DNA of 64,000 nucleotides from Harmonia axyridis (Eukaryota; Arthropoda; Insecta; Coleoptera; Coccinellidae). Below are positions 21,370-34,200 of this stretch, in pieces. The position numbers were made by a program, and so were the translations under genes. The number at the start of each line of letters is the position of its first letter. Position 1 is the first letter of the stretch. The DNA lies in the NCBI RefSeq assembly GCF_914767665.1, contig NC_059504.1, forward strand, positions 20,586,501 through 20,650,500, read 5' to 3'. A model generated the notes under the pieces. That model worked only from the letters and a program-made list of their open reading frames with translations, had not been told where the DNA came from and did not search any database.

Positions 21370-21661
21370 AAATTCTCTCTTTTTCTCTTTTTTTTTTAAT
21401 ATTTTGAAAACTATAAAGACTAACGCAATAATTTTGGAAAGAAGTCATTGAGAATGGAAATCTTGATAATATCTGAGATTTCAAATGGAAAAAAAAGTTT
21501 TTTTTGAAAACATTCTTTTCATTTTTTGTATAACCGGAAGTGCCGGAGCTTCGAAAATATTTTAGGGCATCATGAACAATGTCACATTCCGAATTTTCAG
21601 ATTTTAAATAGGGCCCGTTCTCCAGAAACGTCTAATAGGCAGTCGAACTTGAAACACCCTG
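21370..21661. mobile_element. One-armed foldback fragment (copy A)
   Basis: Matches the right arm of the foldback at 15491-16344, ending GTCGAACTTGAAACACCCTG followed by TA. The left arm is absent. Confidence 0.7.
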
Positions 21662-22441
21662 TATAAAAGCAAAATATCTGACAATTTTCGTCTGTTAGCC
21701 AAATCTTCTCACGGACTATGGTGTAATTTACTCGTTCTTGTGAATATAATAGGGGAAATTGACAACACTTCTTCAGATTCAAGTGGAAGCAGTTTGCCCC
21801 GAAGTATTCAAACTCTAACTGAAGATAACTTGGTATTTTTGAGTAGTCTAAACATTCAATGTTTCTATATATTGGTAGGATATCAGCGTGAAGTAGAATA
21901 GCGTTGGTCGAAAACAAGTTGTAATATTATTTATACTGCAAATTATCTATTCTGTAAAAACAGAGAACCCAGTTGGGAGCCATGGGGTACTCCTGAACTA
22001 TCACGTATTAAGAGATGTATCCATTTATCGACGCAAACTGACTTCTCCTCGAAATAAAAAACCTCAGCCAACGCATCAAACCACCACTAATTCTGACCCC
22101 CGGAAGACTACAAAATAAGATTGAACGATTATTTGCATAAATATTCTAAGAAAATAGTTTCAATATTTCTGCAAAGCCATGCTGCTGATCTATAATGATA
22201 TGTTTGAGACTGTTAGCTGAATATTTATGTATTAATGAATGAAATAATTTGGGAACTGTCGACAGATGGGTCTGCGATTTTCTACAAAATTTTTTTGACC
22301 ACTTGACTTATGTATTGGGATTATAGATGAGCTCTTTCATATCTCTGGAGAAGTCTCAAATTCTGAGGAGTTATTAAATGTTATGCAGAGTGTAAGAGAC
22401 ATATTATTAAGATGAAATTTTTTCAGAATATCAATACTCTG

Positions 22442-22629
22442 CAGTGGCGTACCCATATATAAGCCTTGGGGGGTATAAAAAAAAAATCAAATTTTCCTTC
22501 TTTTGAAGAAGTTTTCCAAAGAATTTTGCTTACTCATAATAAGATTGTGATATATAAGGTTGTTACATATAATGGTTATTCCTCCTGGGGGGATATATCC
22601 CCCTTATTCCCCGCTTGGGGACGCCACTG
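22442..22629. mobile_element. hAT MITE, 188 bp (copy A)
   Basis: Ends CAGTGGCGTACCC / CAGTGGCGTCCCC (inverted) with a perfect 8-bp duplication ATACTCTG at 22434-22441 and 22630-22637. The identical element is in copy B, so it was inserted before the duplication or carried over by conversion. Confidence 0.9.
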
Positions 22630-22934
22630 ATACTCTGTAGATCAATGGATATCCCCTCCCTGCTCAAGACTAATCTGCTCAAATAATTTTATAACTTCCA
22701 ACACCAGTAGCGCTTGAGTTGCTAGAATTCTACAATTTACGAATAATTGTCATATTACATATTTTAGTTATGAACATTTAGCAACTATTCAGATGTAATA
22801 ATCCTTTTTCTTTTATATCTTATCTTTCGAGTAATCTTGAAGTTTAGTCTAGGAGTTCAACAAGTTTGCTCCTTAAGGTTATTACCCAGATTTTTTAGGA
22901 AGACTAATAAATAAAATATATAAATAAATAGACT

Positions 22935-23200
22935 TTATATTTCCTTAGATTTAGCTTGTTTTTGAATCTCATTCATAATCGGATCCTCGGATATTTCGCA
23001 GATATAATTATATCTGATTGAACAATCGCTTCCCTTATAGGCGTAAGATCTCAACTGTGGATTGAAGGCCATCCTCAGGCATCGACCGTCTCCAGAAATA
23101 GATGTTTTCTGTTGATTCTTTCCAGAGGACACGGGTCGTGCACTGTTGCTCCAAATCCAAAGTAGACCAGGGTTCAAGCCACCCGTCCAGAAATCTTTTC
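22935..23200 (-). CDS. Lectin 2 last exon, copy A (distal, spare)
   Basis: After acceptor TTTCAG it reads KDFWTGGLNPGLLWIWSN, then GRCLRMAFNPQLRSYAYKGS and NYICE, then stops after KSKEI. It is base-for-base identical to copy B at 31014-31279. Lectin 2 exon 3 can splice to either in phase, but copy B is about 8 kb nearer. It could be an alternative terminal exon or an orphan left by the duplication. Confidence 0.75.
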
Positions 23201-23614
23201 CTGAAATCGAAGAGAAAATTGAGTTCCGGGATATTGAAATTCAGACTAATTTTGGATATAAAATAATATATCTTTATTTGGAAAATATTAATAGAGTAAT
23301 AGAGTATTTATTTGGAAAATTTTAAGGATGAAGTCTAGCCAAGGCTACTCCACTCAACTCTCCAAAAAAAGAAAAAAACAAAAATAAAAATTAATAAAAG
23401 GAAATACAACATAAATGAATTCAATCAATATACAATGTGATTATTACCAAAAATGAACATCATTTACAAAATCTGTAACTGGCGCAAAAATGAAACATTC
23501 TTCAATTATCTTCTCAATGAGTTCAAAGAAGAACCCCTACATGCAATTTGCATCTCATTATGAAATTTCACCGCATTAAAGGTGAAAGTGGTAACTATTA
23601 AAGTAGGCGCAGAC

Positions 23615-25320
23615 CAGGGCCGTATCTACTGTATCTAGGGCGTGGCAGAGGTGGCACTTGCCACGGGCTCAGGGTCCGCAGGGGCGCCCAAAAATATCAA
23701 AAGAAAAAAAATAAGATAAGAAATAGTATAAATATTGCTATGTTCAAGCGTGCGTGTAATCTTCTCATAAATATTTGTGTTCTTACCCCTATTTTCATGA
23801 GTTTTTTGCACTTCATCAAGTTTGTCGGTATTTCTTCGACAACCGGTATCATCTTTTTTTGTGTTAAGTACGGCTTTTTTTTCTTTGATACTATTTCATA
23901 ACGATCGATTTTTTGGATCTTCAGGAGTTATGTCTTTATATGTTTATGAAATGTATTTCAATGGTTTTCAATAAAAGTAAGTAAATATATACAGGATCTT
24001 TATGAATAGTTGTGAAAAAATTAGGGGGTGATTCCTTCTCAAAAATTAGAGTGGATCTTCCATATAAACTTTTTTTTTGAGCCCCTTCTCGCTTAGTTAC
24101 AGCTCCCTAAAGATGGCACACGAAAAGTATTCTTTAATTTTTTTCTTGAAAACCAAAAAATTCACAAAAACGAAATTAAGCTGACATTTTATGAGGACGA
24201 GAAGGCATACAAAAAAATTGTTGGTGGTGTTCTTCAATGATTCCAAGGGGTAGAGAAAGCCATCCCTCCAACTTGTTTCGCAATAACTTTTTCTTTATTC
24301 ATATTTTACAATAAGAAAATTAATTTTGGATAGACTGCTTCATTACAAACAAATAAGGTCTCTTGTAATTTTTCGCTAAAATTTTCGAAATTTTATGAAA
24401 AAATATCAACAGATAATACGCCTGAGTTGAGGAGGTTGAAATTATTTTCTACCTCAAATTTACCCAATAGGCTGGTGTCAAAATGATATTTTTATTCGGA
24501 ACTGGTAAAAATATAAAATAAATTTAACAAAAAAATGCAACTATAAACTTTTCACGAATTGAAAACTACTTTTCGAGCGAAGTCTTCAGGGGGCTGTAAC
24601 TAAACAGGGGGAGGCTCAAAAAAAGTTCATATGAAAGACCCACCCTAGTTATTGACAACTAATTGCTCCCTATATTTTTTCGCATCTATTCATATGCACC
24701 CTGTGTACATTTTTGATGTAACAGCAAAAGCTACTCACGTCACGAATTTTCTGAAAGAATCGACATACGCAAAAATATTATTTTCAATTCAAGGGTTTGA
24801 AAAGTGTGCGCCTATGGTTTATGACTGTTTTGCAATTATCTCTGGCCAAGCGTTTTTATAGACTAGTTCAAGTGACTTTGGATATACTATAACACTAAAT
24901 TCAATTTATGTGCATAACAGTGCGTGAATAGTGCTTGAGGAGCAATTGTTTTTATTTGCGCTTGTAACACATTGATTTCCCCCGCCATCACAGCTGCCCC
25001 GTCTTATGTTTGACCTACTAATTTAGTCGCTAAATTGAAATCTTTAAAATTATCCAACAAGGTATTGAAAATATCATTCGCGGTTCGGCCTTTACTAACA
25101 TCGAAAAAACCCCAAAATCGTTCGGAAATTTTACCGTCTCGAACGAAGCGGAAAATTACTGACATCTGACAAAAACATTTAACATCCGTTGTCTCGTCTA
25201 TTTCCCAAGAAAAACACGCGGAATTATTTATTTCTTTGCGAATTTTCTCCCTCGAAATCTGCGAAGGAGAACTGCTAAGCCATGTGCATGCAATTATCCC
25301 CCCTACTGAGGTACGGCTGG
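23615..25320 (-). mobile_element. hAT element (DUF4371/ZMYM type), degraded autonomous copy
   Basis: The left end CAGGGCCGTATCTA at 23615 matches the intact hAT end in copy B. From about 25300 down to 24850 the minus strand reads, with a frameshift, EIDETTDVKCFVRC, FRFVRDGKISERFWGFFDV, GRTANDIF, KDFNLATKLVGQT and ALFTHCYAHKLNLVL. These are hallmarks of the DUF4371 / zinc-finger MYM-like hAT transposase catalytic domain. No right terminus was found; the coding part is broken. Confidence 0.8.
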
Positions 25321-25329
25321 CCGATCTTA

Positions 25330-26230
25330 CCGCGAGGCGCGAATTACAGAACTTTTGAAATCAGGATGTTTTCAAAGTTAGGAATATATTTATTATATTT
25401 TCATGATCAGAAAATCAATACCTAACTACTATCGAACGACATAAATAAGTTCTTTTCTGATTAACACGTAATATCCCATAATTAACCATTCATTTGAATA
25501 TATTAATTATATTTTCATGATCTGAAAATCAATAGCTACTATCGAACGGCATAAATAAGTTCTTTTCTGATTAAGACATAATGTCTCATAATTAACCATT
25601 CATTTAATTATCAAATATTTTAAATAAACTGTGAAAAGTTGCTGCTTGACGCTCTGCAATAGGATAACCGGCCGGCCGACCCTGTGTATTGGGAAGCGAC
25701 CTAACATCGAGTTGTTGTGCCGTTCTACTGAGTGGTCGTATTCTGGGCGTATGTCGTAGTATCTTTTCCTTTACGTAGCGCTCTCGGTAGCGCTGGTTCC
25801 GCCATCGGCTCTTAGCCGACCTAACGTGATGAGATGCTTTCAGTGACATTCCAGGAGTTGCAATTGTATAATTGTAACATTTGTGTTACATTTCAGACCT
25901 AATGTTACGGTGTTACGTACAATTCTGGAATAACCTGTTTGGGGTGATGTTACGAAAAGTAACCATTTACGATTGTGGTTTGTTACAATTTATGAAAGGT
26001 AATAACAACGCTGGATGCTTTGGAAATCGAATATTAGGTGGGTCCGAAAGAAAATATTGGCCGGTATAAGTTATATTTTCCTGTTCTGAGTGGAAATATT
26101 CATTACCGAGGGAATTTGGATATCGAAATCGATAACTCCGATTGAGTTTGAATATCTAGAATTATTTTCTATTTCCCGATAATTTTTGGGTCGGCCCGGC
26201 CGACCCTGCCGACCCTGACGAGCCGTCCCT
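25330..26230. other. Spacer between the duplicated blocks
   Basis: Holds a 114-bp tandem duplication (25381-25607) and a GC-richer patch at 25660-25850 with no recognised product. Near 26208-26229 an inverted hAT-like end (CAGGGACGGCTCGTC) abuts the start of copy B. Confidence 0.5.
25381..25607. repeat. Two-copy tandem repeat, about 114 bp unit
   Basis: GAATATATTTATTATATTTT.. recurs as GAATATATTAATTATATTTT.., both followed by TTTTCATGAT and ATCGAACG, and ending CATAATTAACCATTCATTT. About 93% alike. Confidence 0.88.
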
Positions 26231-26619
26231 GGTCGTAGGACCATTGTGTAGGTTCCTAGTAGTAAGAGCGATACTTTCCACGACGACAATATATATCTAT
26301 ATTATCGTTCGAGTTTGGGAATGTGCTTTTACTACGAGGAACACTTGCTATTTTTTCTGAAATCACAGTCTATCGTCTATCACTTGAGGATTTTTATAAA
26401 TAAATAAAGATTTTCGATAACAATCAGATGATATCATTTCCTTGACAATTGATTCATTTATCGTTGTGACAAAAGTCAGATAATTATTACTTATTTCAGT
26501 TACCTTCCAAAAAAATTTCAAGGGCACTGCAATTATGTCGATGCTCATATGGTGCGGCAAATTACCAGATTTAGTACAAGCTGCTGAAAATGTCATCTTG
26601 AATTTGTTGTCGAATGAAT

Positions 26620-27393
26620 TAAAAAAATATATGAATACGAATATAAATAAATACTTGACTTGACTTGAAATCAAGTCAACTCAAGTCAAGTATTTATTTA
26701 TCAAGAACTTGAATCATTTCAAGCTACTTGATTTTTAGCATTTTTATTGTGTAGTATCACATCAATAAAAAATGATGAAATGAGAAGGAACCCTGCAAAA
26801 AACAAAAAACTTTTATTTATGAAACTTATTGTATAAAAGAACCGAAAATATAAACTTTTTTGAAATAGAAACATAAATTAAATCACTATAAATCATAACA
26901 AGATAAAAATAATGAAAAAATAAGGTTTCTTGTTATTGAAAAATCTCCGGGCTTTGTTTGATTTCATTATTTTTAATACAGGATCTAAGCCATCTTATAG
27001 ATTTGTCGCATAACCTATTTCGGGTTTTTGTAACTGTAAGAGCAGCTCTGGAAAATTGTCTTTCAACAGGAGCTGAAGATTCTAGCGTTGATAAAAAATC
27101 CTTGACTATTTCGGCCAAATTTTGGAAAGATATTTCTGAAAATACCAAAATCTACCAATATATTTCATAGAAATGTGTGAAAACTACTAATAAAGTCACA
27201 CTGGCGAATGCTTTATTCTCTCGGTGCTCGAGGAATCCGCTTATTTAGTGTAAGCGCGCACGAGATTACAGAAATATATGCCGTATATGGACTTGACTTG
27301 GTCAAGCTCATTTTATGACAATTTGCACGAGCTTGATTTTCAAGTCAAGTAGTTGGTTAAAATGTGAAGCTATTTGGCTTGATGAATCCCTAA
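26620..27393 (-). mobile_element. hAT transposon remnant, copy B
   Basis: Equivalent of 16815-17593. The minus-strand frame 27148-26933 retains SAPVERQFSRAALTVTKTRN, slightly closer to the family consensus (FS) than copy A (FF). Confidence 0.75.
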
Positions 27394-27438
27394 TCAGAAC
27401 TCATGAGCAAGCCTTTTAAGATCATAAATATTTTTCAG

Positions 27439-27636
27439 CTACATCAAATGCTACATGTATAAGTTCAACTGGTGTTTTCACAATCATCAAGGATAAAGGA
27501 AATTATACAGATTCCATAACCAAGTGTCAAAACCTAGGCGCAGATTTAGCAGATGTTTTAACTGAAACTAGAACCAAGCAGCTGGCGAGTTTGGTGAAGA
27601 GTACAGTTGGTTCTTGGTATAAGGCTAGTTACGTAG
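27439..27636 (+). CDS. Lectin 1 exon 3, copy B
   Basis: Same acceptor and donor as copy A. Encodes the first CTLD half with Lys in place of Asn in SLV(N/K)STVG, which removes a potential N-glycosylation site (N-S-T). Confidence 0.75.
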
Positions 27637-29132
27637 GTAGGTTTTGTGAAAGTTTTCAAATAATCAATAAAACATAATTATAATTCTTCATTTGAGATGG
27701 TGGCTGAGTATATTTATATATTTGACCAATCGATGTATTTAACGTAAATATGAAATACTTTCCTCTTTTCTCCTAAAAAAATTAATCATTCCTTCTTTCT
27801 CGCTTTGCAATCTACTGCTACAACTGCTAACTTCTTTTTATGGAATTATAAGGCGGAGAAAAAAGAATGATTTTTCCTTATTACCTACTACAATAGTGTC
27901 ATTGAGATGCTCAGACAGGCTACAGGAATCTTGCGGTAAATTAGAATGTGTAATACCGAAAATGTTTGGGAACAAAGAGTACCTATATCAATAGTCCTAA
28001 CTTAAAGGATTTTCCAATAAGAATTTTCATTTTGAATATCCCGCTATCTGGGCAGCTGTCACTTTTGAAGCTGTCATATTTTGACATTTGATAAGTAAAA
28101 ACTATGCCATTACTAAAAATTTAATGATACACGCTCTAACAACGCATTGAAATTGTTAAATTCACTACAAAAATAGTGAAAATTTTGAAGTCACAGTTGC
28201 TGTCACAGTAAAATTAAAGTGAAGTGATCAAGGACATGCAGAGAATTGATCATAAAAAATTTTATGAAAAGTTATGGTGTTGCAACCGTAGTCTTGGTGG
28301 CCATTTAGCTGATATCGTTATTGGCATACCTTCTTCATAATGAAATGAACAACCATTGAATTCCTTGTTGTATCTATTATTTTCATTATTGAAATTAAAT
28401 CTCTTATAGGAAAACCCTGTAGAATACAAGAACGTTTGAGTCAAGAAAAAAGCGTTAAATCAAGTAGATAACCTCATAATCTAATCACAAATACTGTTGG
28501 GCCATCGGCAAAAAAATAGACAAATATATGATCTAAACATATAGTTTTTCTTCCTTACAGACCTTCTACTTCAAAAGCAAATCCTATAGGTTGTAATTTA
28601 TAAAACGAGCATTATAAATGAAAAAAACGTGAAATGCAATATTATAATAATTTCGTTTAAAAGCATCCTTATCTTGTTGATAATCAGTTGGGTGTTGCAG
28701 GTTTGGATGACTTGCAGAGTAGAGGGCTTTTCGAATCATCTAACGGAAATCATATATATTGCACTAAATACAGAGCTTGGGGTCCTGGCCATCCCAGGAT
28801 CAAAAAGGAAAATTATAACTGTGTTACTTTACATTCCGATAGAACCTGGAAAGTAGTTCCTTGCAACGTGGAGCTCACAGCTATTTGTGAGTTCATACCA
28901 GAATCTCCATCCGTAGATGAGTTCGATGAGAGATATTCGTGTAATAAAATATCGAATAGAAGTAAATTGAGCCGAGAAGGTTATTATAAATAATTAATGA
29001 GATATATTATTTTCAGGAAAAAAGAGAAGATGTTTAGCCAATAAGGAATCATTGAGGAAGCTGATTGAACGATCGACTCGAGAGGATAAATGTGCTCTCC
29101 TTAACTATGATAAAGATCTAAGTCAAATTTGA
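27439..29132 (+). CDS. Lectin 1 exons 3-5, copy B (alternative or orphan set)
   Basis: Exons 27439-27636, 28701-28979 and 29017-29132 repeat lectin 1 exons 3, 4 and 5 with the same lengths (198, 279, 116), splice sites and stop. Amino-acid differences from copy A include VNS/VKS, QSKG/QSRG, TWEV/TWKV, SCDK/SCNK, SQEG/SREG, NKKSLREL/NKESLRKL and SSRE/STRE. No exon 1-2 counterpart exists in this block. It therefore can be used only if exon 2 (14086-14281) skips set A, which would give a second C-terminal lectin isoform, or it is unexpressed. All frames are open. Confidence 0.7.
28010..28345 (+). mobile_element. Mariner-like remnant (copy B), more deleted
   Basis: Keeps the 5' segment (CCCGCTATCTGGGCAGCTGT) and a 3' segment encoding CNRSLGGHLADI, but lacks the catalytic core kept in copy A. 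The two blocks have therefore lost different internal parts since duplication. Confidence 0.75.
28701..28979 (+). CDS. Lectin 1 exon 4, copy B
   Basis: Second CTLD half, GLDDLQSRGLFESSNGNHIY through AICEF, open throughout. Four residues changed from copy A. Confidence 0.75.
29017..29132 (+). CDS. Lectin 1 exon 5, copy B
   Basis: C-terminal tail, KKRRCLANKESLRKLIERST.. ending KDLSQI and TGA; the intron before it is 37 bases. Confidence 0.72.
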
Positions 29133-29484
29133 GAGCAAGAAATTATCACATCTTGCTTTCGAAAGTAATAGTACATCCCAAATCATGTATGTCAAATTAT
29201 AGGCAAAATGATCCTGATAATGACCCTTTCCACAAAATATAAATAGAAAGAATGACCACCTACTAATTGGAAAAAAAAAGATATAATACTTACCTATTTA
29301 ATATTTGGAGTTCTCTGTGGACTCGTTATGTTACTATATTATTTTGAAAGCCGAAGTAACCACACTCTTGTCAGTCTTGTCCTTGGCATTTTTAGTCATT
29401 TCGACAACAATGTTGACATCTTCAGAAACTTAGGTCATTAAGGCATTAACCAAACTTATAGTCACGTTTTAATGACAATGGAAA

Positions 29485-29750
29485 TTCTCTCTTTTTTTCG
29501 TTTTTTTTAATATTTTGAAAACTATAAAGACTAACGCAATAATTTTGGAAAGAAGTCATTGGGAATGGAAATCTTGATAATATCTGAGATTTCAAATGAA
29601 AAAAAAAGTTTTTTTTGTATAACCGGAAGTGCCGGAGCTTCGAAAATATTTTAGGGCATCATGAACAATGTCACATTCCGAATTTTCAGATTTCAAATAG
29701 GGTCCGTTCTCCAGAAACGTCTAATAGGCAGTCGAACTTGAAACACCCTG
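29485..29750. mobile_element. One-armed foldback fragment (copy B)
   Basis: Counterpart of 21370-21661 with a further small deletion near the TTTTTTGTATAACCGG junction; ends AAACACCCTG then TA. Confidence 0.7.
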
Positions 29751-30520
29751 TATGAAAGCAAAATATCTGACAAATTTCCAAATCTTCCCACGAACTATGG
29801 TGTAATTTACTCATTCTTGTGAATATAATAGGGAAAATTGACAACTCTTCTTCAGATTCAAGTGGAAGCAGTTTGCCCCGAAATATTCAAACTCTAACTG
29901 AAGATAACTTGGTATTTTTGAGTAGTCTAAACATTCAATTTTTTATATATTTGTAGAATATCAGCGTAAAGTAGAATAGTGTATGTCGAAAACAAGTTGT
30001 AATATTATTTATACTGTAAATTATCTATTCTGTAAAAAACAGAGAACCCAGTTGGGAGCCATGGGGTACTCCTGAACTATCACGTATTAAGAGATGTATC
30101 CATTTATCAACGCAAACTGACTTCTCCTCGAAATAAAAAACCTCAGCCAACGCATCAAACCACCACTAATTCTGACCCCCGGAAGACTACAAAATAAGAT
30201 TGAACGATTATTTGCATAAATATTCTAAGAAAATAGTTTCAATATTTCTGCAAAGCCATGCTGCTGATCTATAATGATATGTTTGAGACTGTTAGCTGAA
30301 TATTTATGTATTAATGAATGAAATAATTTGGGAACTGTCGACAGATGGGTCTGCGATTTTCTACAAAATTTTTTTGACCACTTGACTTATGTATTGGGAT
30401 TATAGATGAGCTCTTTCATATCTCTGGAGAAGTCTCAAATTCTGAGGAGTTATTAAATGTTATGCAGAGTGTAAGAGACATATTATTAAGATGAAATTTT
30501 TTCAGAATATCAATACTCTG

Positions 30521-30708
30521 CAGTGGCGTACCCATATATAAGCCTTGGGGGGTATAAAAAAAAAATCAAATTTTCCTTCTTTTGAAGAAGTTTTCCAAAG
30601 AATTTTGCTTACTCATAATAAGATTGTGATATATAAGGTTGTTACATATAATGGTTATTCCTCCTGGGGGGATATATCCCCCTTATTCCCCGCTTGGGGA
30701 CGCCACTG
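30521..30708. mobile_element. hAT MITE, 188 bp (copy B)
   Basis: Identical to 22442-22629, with the same perfect ATACTCTG duplication at 30513-30520 and 30709-30716. Confidence 0.9.
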
Positions 30709-31013
30709 ATACTCTGTAGATCAATGGATATCCCCTCCCTGCTCAAGACTAATCTGCTCAAATAATTTTATAACTTCCAACACCAGTAGCGCTTGAGTTG
30801 CTAGAATTCTACAATTTACGAATAATTGTCATATTACATATTTTAGTTATGAACATTTAGCAACTATTCAGATGTAATAATCCTTTTTCTTTTATATCTT
30901 ATCTTTCGAGTAATCTTGAAGTTTAGTCTAGGAGTTCAACAAGTTTGCTCCTTAAGGTTATTACCCAGATTTTTTAGGAAGACTAATAAATAAAATATAT
31001 AAATAAATAGACT

Positions 31014-31279
31014 TTATATTTCCTTAGATTTAGCTTGTTTTTGAATCTCATTCATAATCGGATCCTCGGATATTTCGCAGATATAATTATATCTGATTGA
31101 ACAATCGCTTCCCTTATAGGCGTAAGATCTCAACTGTGGATTGAAGGCCATCCTCAGGCATCGACCGTCTCCAGAAATAGATGTTTTCTGTTGATTCTTT
31201 CCAGAGGACACGGGTCGTGCACTGTTGCTCCAAATCCAAAGTAGACCAGGGTTCAAGCCACCCGTCCAGAAATCTTTTC
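31014..31279 (-). CDS. Lectin 2 exon 4, copy B (CTLD second half and stop)
   Basis: The nearest in-phase partner of exon 3 (AGA G|GTAAGG to CAG|GA AAA GAT). Encodes KDFWTGGLNPGLLWIWSN to NYICEISEDP, then a short charged tail. Confidence 0.85.
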
Positions 31280-34200
31280 CTGAAATCGAAGAGAAAATTG
31301 AGTTCCGGGATATTGAAATTCAGACTAATTTTGGATATAAAATAATATATCTTTATTTGGAAAATATTAATAGAGTAATAGAGTATTTATTTGGAAAATT
31401 TTAAGGATGAAGTCTAGCCAAGGCTACTCCACTCAACTCTCCAAAAAAAGAAAAAAACAAAAATAAAAATTAATAAAAGGAAATACAACATAAATGAATT
31501 CAATCAATATACAATGTGATTATTACCAAAAATGAACATCATTTACAAAATCTGTAACTGGCGCAAAAATGAAACATTCTTCAATTATATTCTCAATGAG
31601 TTCAAAGAAGAACCCCTACATGCAATTTGCATCTCATTATGAAATTTCACCGCATTAAAGGTGAAAGTGGTAACTATTAAAGTAGGCGCAGACCAGGGCC
31701 GTATCTACTGTATCTAGGGCGTGGCAGAGGTGGCACTTGCCACGGGCTCAGGGTCCGCAGGGGCGCCCAAAAATATCAAAAGAAAAAAAATAAGATAAGA
31801 AATAGTATAAATATTGCTATGTTCAAGCGTGCGTGTAATCTTCTCATAAATATTTGTGTTCTTACCCCTATTTTCATGAGTTTTTTGCACTTCATCAAGT
31901 TTGTCGGTATTTCTTCGACAACCGGTATCATCTTTTTTTGTGTTAAGTACGGCTTTTTTTTCTTTGATACTATTTCATAACGATCGATTTTTTGGATCTT
32001 CAGGAGTTATGTCTTTATATGTTTATGAAATGTATTTCAATGGTTTTCAATAAAAGTAAGTAAATATATACAGGATCTTTATGAATAGTTGTGAAAAAAT
32101 TAGGGGGTGATTCCTTCTCAAAAATTAGAGTGGATCTTCCATATAAACTTTTTTTTTGAGCCCCTTCTCGCTTAGTTACAGCTCCCTAAAGATGGCACAC
32201 GAAAAGTATTCTTTAATTTTTTTCTTGAAAACCAAAAAATTCACAAAAACGAAATTAAGCTGACATTTTATGAGGACGAGAAGGCATACAAAAAAATTGT
32301 TGGTGGTGTTCTTCAATGATTCCAAGGGGTAGAGAAAGCCATCCCTCCAACTTGTTTCGCAATAACTTTTTCTTTATTCATATTTTACAATAAGAAAATT
32401 AATTTTGGATAGACTGCTTCATTACAAACAAATAAGGTCTCTTGTAATTTTTCGCTAAAATTTTCGAAATTTTATGAAAAAATATCAACAGATAATACGC
32501 CTGAGTTGAGGAGGTTGAAATTATTTTCTACCTCAAATTTACCCAATAGGCTGGTGTCAAAATGATATTTTTATTCGGAACTGGTAAAAATATAAAATAA
32601 ATTTAACAAAAAAATGCAACTATAAACTTTTCACGAATTGAAAACTACTTTTCGAGCGAAGTCTTCAGGGGGCTGTAACTAAACAGGGGGAGGCTCAAAA
32701 AAAGTTCATATGAAAGACCCACCCTAGTTATTGACAACTAATTGCTCCCTATATTTTTTCGCATCTATTCATATGCACCCTGTGTAATATTTTGAAACTT
32801 TAACGAAAATATACAGGGTGTTATGTAATAAGTGTCCGATATTTCACAGAACGACTCCTCAGTTATTTATAAGGTGAAAAGTTCATACAAACATGGGTCC
32901 GCAAGGCCTTCATTTTTGAGATAGGGGGTGTTAATATTTCACTTTTAATTTGGTAAAGTCTTTTACAAATAATTACGATAACAATAATAATAACTATCGT
33001 AAAGATATTATTTTTGACATGACAGCACGAAAAAAATTGGAATAAACTACTAGATACTTTTATTTTCAAAGAGTTCCCTAATCAATGAGAAGATTGGATG
33101 CATCGATCAATTTAAATCAAAATATCTCGAAAACGACTGCTTGTAGCGACTTTTGACAAGCTTACCTTTTTCACGTAAAAATGCTAAAGAAATTGATTTT
33201 TCTTTCATAAAATGTGATATGTGCATTCATGCACGACAAAGTTGTGATTCCCCAAAATTGAGGGCCAAACTAAGATTAAATTTGAATTTCCCATATTGAG
33301 AAACCCCCTAATACCAATTTTCGTCCAAATATCGACATAAATTTAAAATTTATTCACGATAAACCTAAATGAAATTAAATTTTTATCACCCTCTATCCCA
33401 GAAATGAAGGCCTTGAGGACCCATGCTCATATGAACTTTTCACTTTATAAATAACACTTATTACATAACACCCTGTATGACTATGAACTGTATGACTGGA
33501 TAAATTATGAACAAAAAAATACTATAAGAAAATTTAATGGATGAAAAAATATTCGAAAATGGGTGGCGCTTTCTAAAATATTGCAACTGGCGCAATAGTA
33601 CCTAGATACGGCTCTGGCGCAAACCGACGCGGGACTGCGGGAGCGAGAGCGAGACAGAAACTTTTGCGGGATGGAAATCAACGACGGGATATGAAAGAGT
33701 GCATTCCGGTACGAAGACAACGCATGCGAACTGCGGGATGTCTACAAATGAATTTCGGTTCGTAGCGTGCAGTGTTTTCCCGCAGTTCACGCCGTAGTTT
33801 TGTGTTGTTGTTTGGACGCTTACCACGTGTTTCAAGTATGGCGGAAACCCTCACAGAAAAGTTGATAGCTATTGTTCAACGATATCCTATTCTATACGAT
33901 TCATCTCATTCCGAATACAAAAATATAAGAAAAAGAGACAAGGTGTGGGATGAAATAGGAGTGAAGCTAGGGAAAAACGGTAAGAAAAAACAGCTTTTTT
34001 CAAGATTTATTCCTAATACAAAGCAATTACATATGGTACATGAGTCTCACATATTGGGTATGGTCCGTACTCCGTATATTGCCGAGAATTTCAGAGCGGG
34101 AACTGGTGATTTTCAACGTTTTAGTTAACACGCTTCGTATTTACGGATCGCTTGACACTTGTCAACTAAATTTTTCTTTGACAGAATTTTGGAGGTTATA

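Larger units (their letters stand above)
16411..24703. repeat. Segmental tandem duplication, copy A
   Basis: From GGTCGTAGGGCCATTGTG to ..GCACCCTGTGTA this block recurs at 26231-32782. It contains lectin 1 exons 3-5 (plus) and the last exon of lectin 2 (minus). Copy A has an extra 1.4 kb (18087-19527; U2AF retrocopy and LINE piece) and more of a mariner remnant. Identity is about 96-97% over the left part, with indels, and almost complete from about 22030 on. Confidence 0.92.
26231..32782. repeat. Segmental tandem duplication, copy B
   Basis: Second copy of 16411-24703. It lacks the 1.4 kb U2AF/LINE insertion and part of the mariner remnant. The right part (30109-32782) differs from copy A at only about one position in 2.67 kb. 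Confidence 0.92.

Noticed and set aside
25604..25849. Arg-rich minus-strand open frame near the GC-rich spacer
   Set aside because: Overlaps the tandem repeat and lacks any recognisable family; probably transposon debris.
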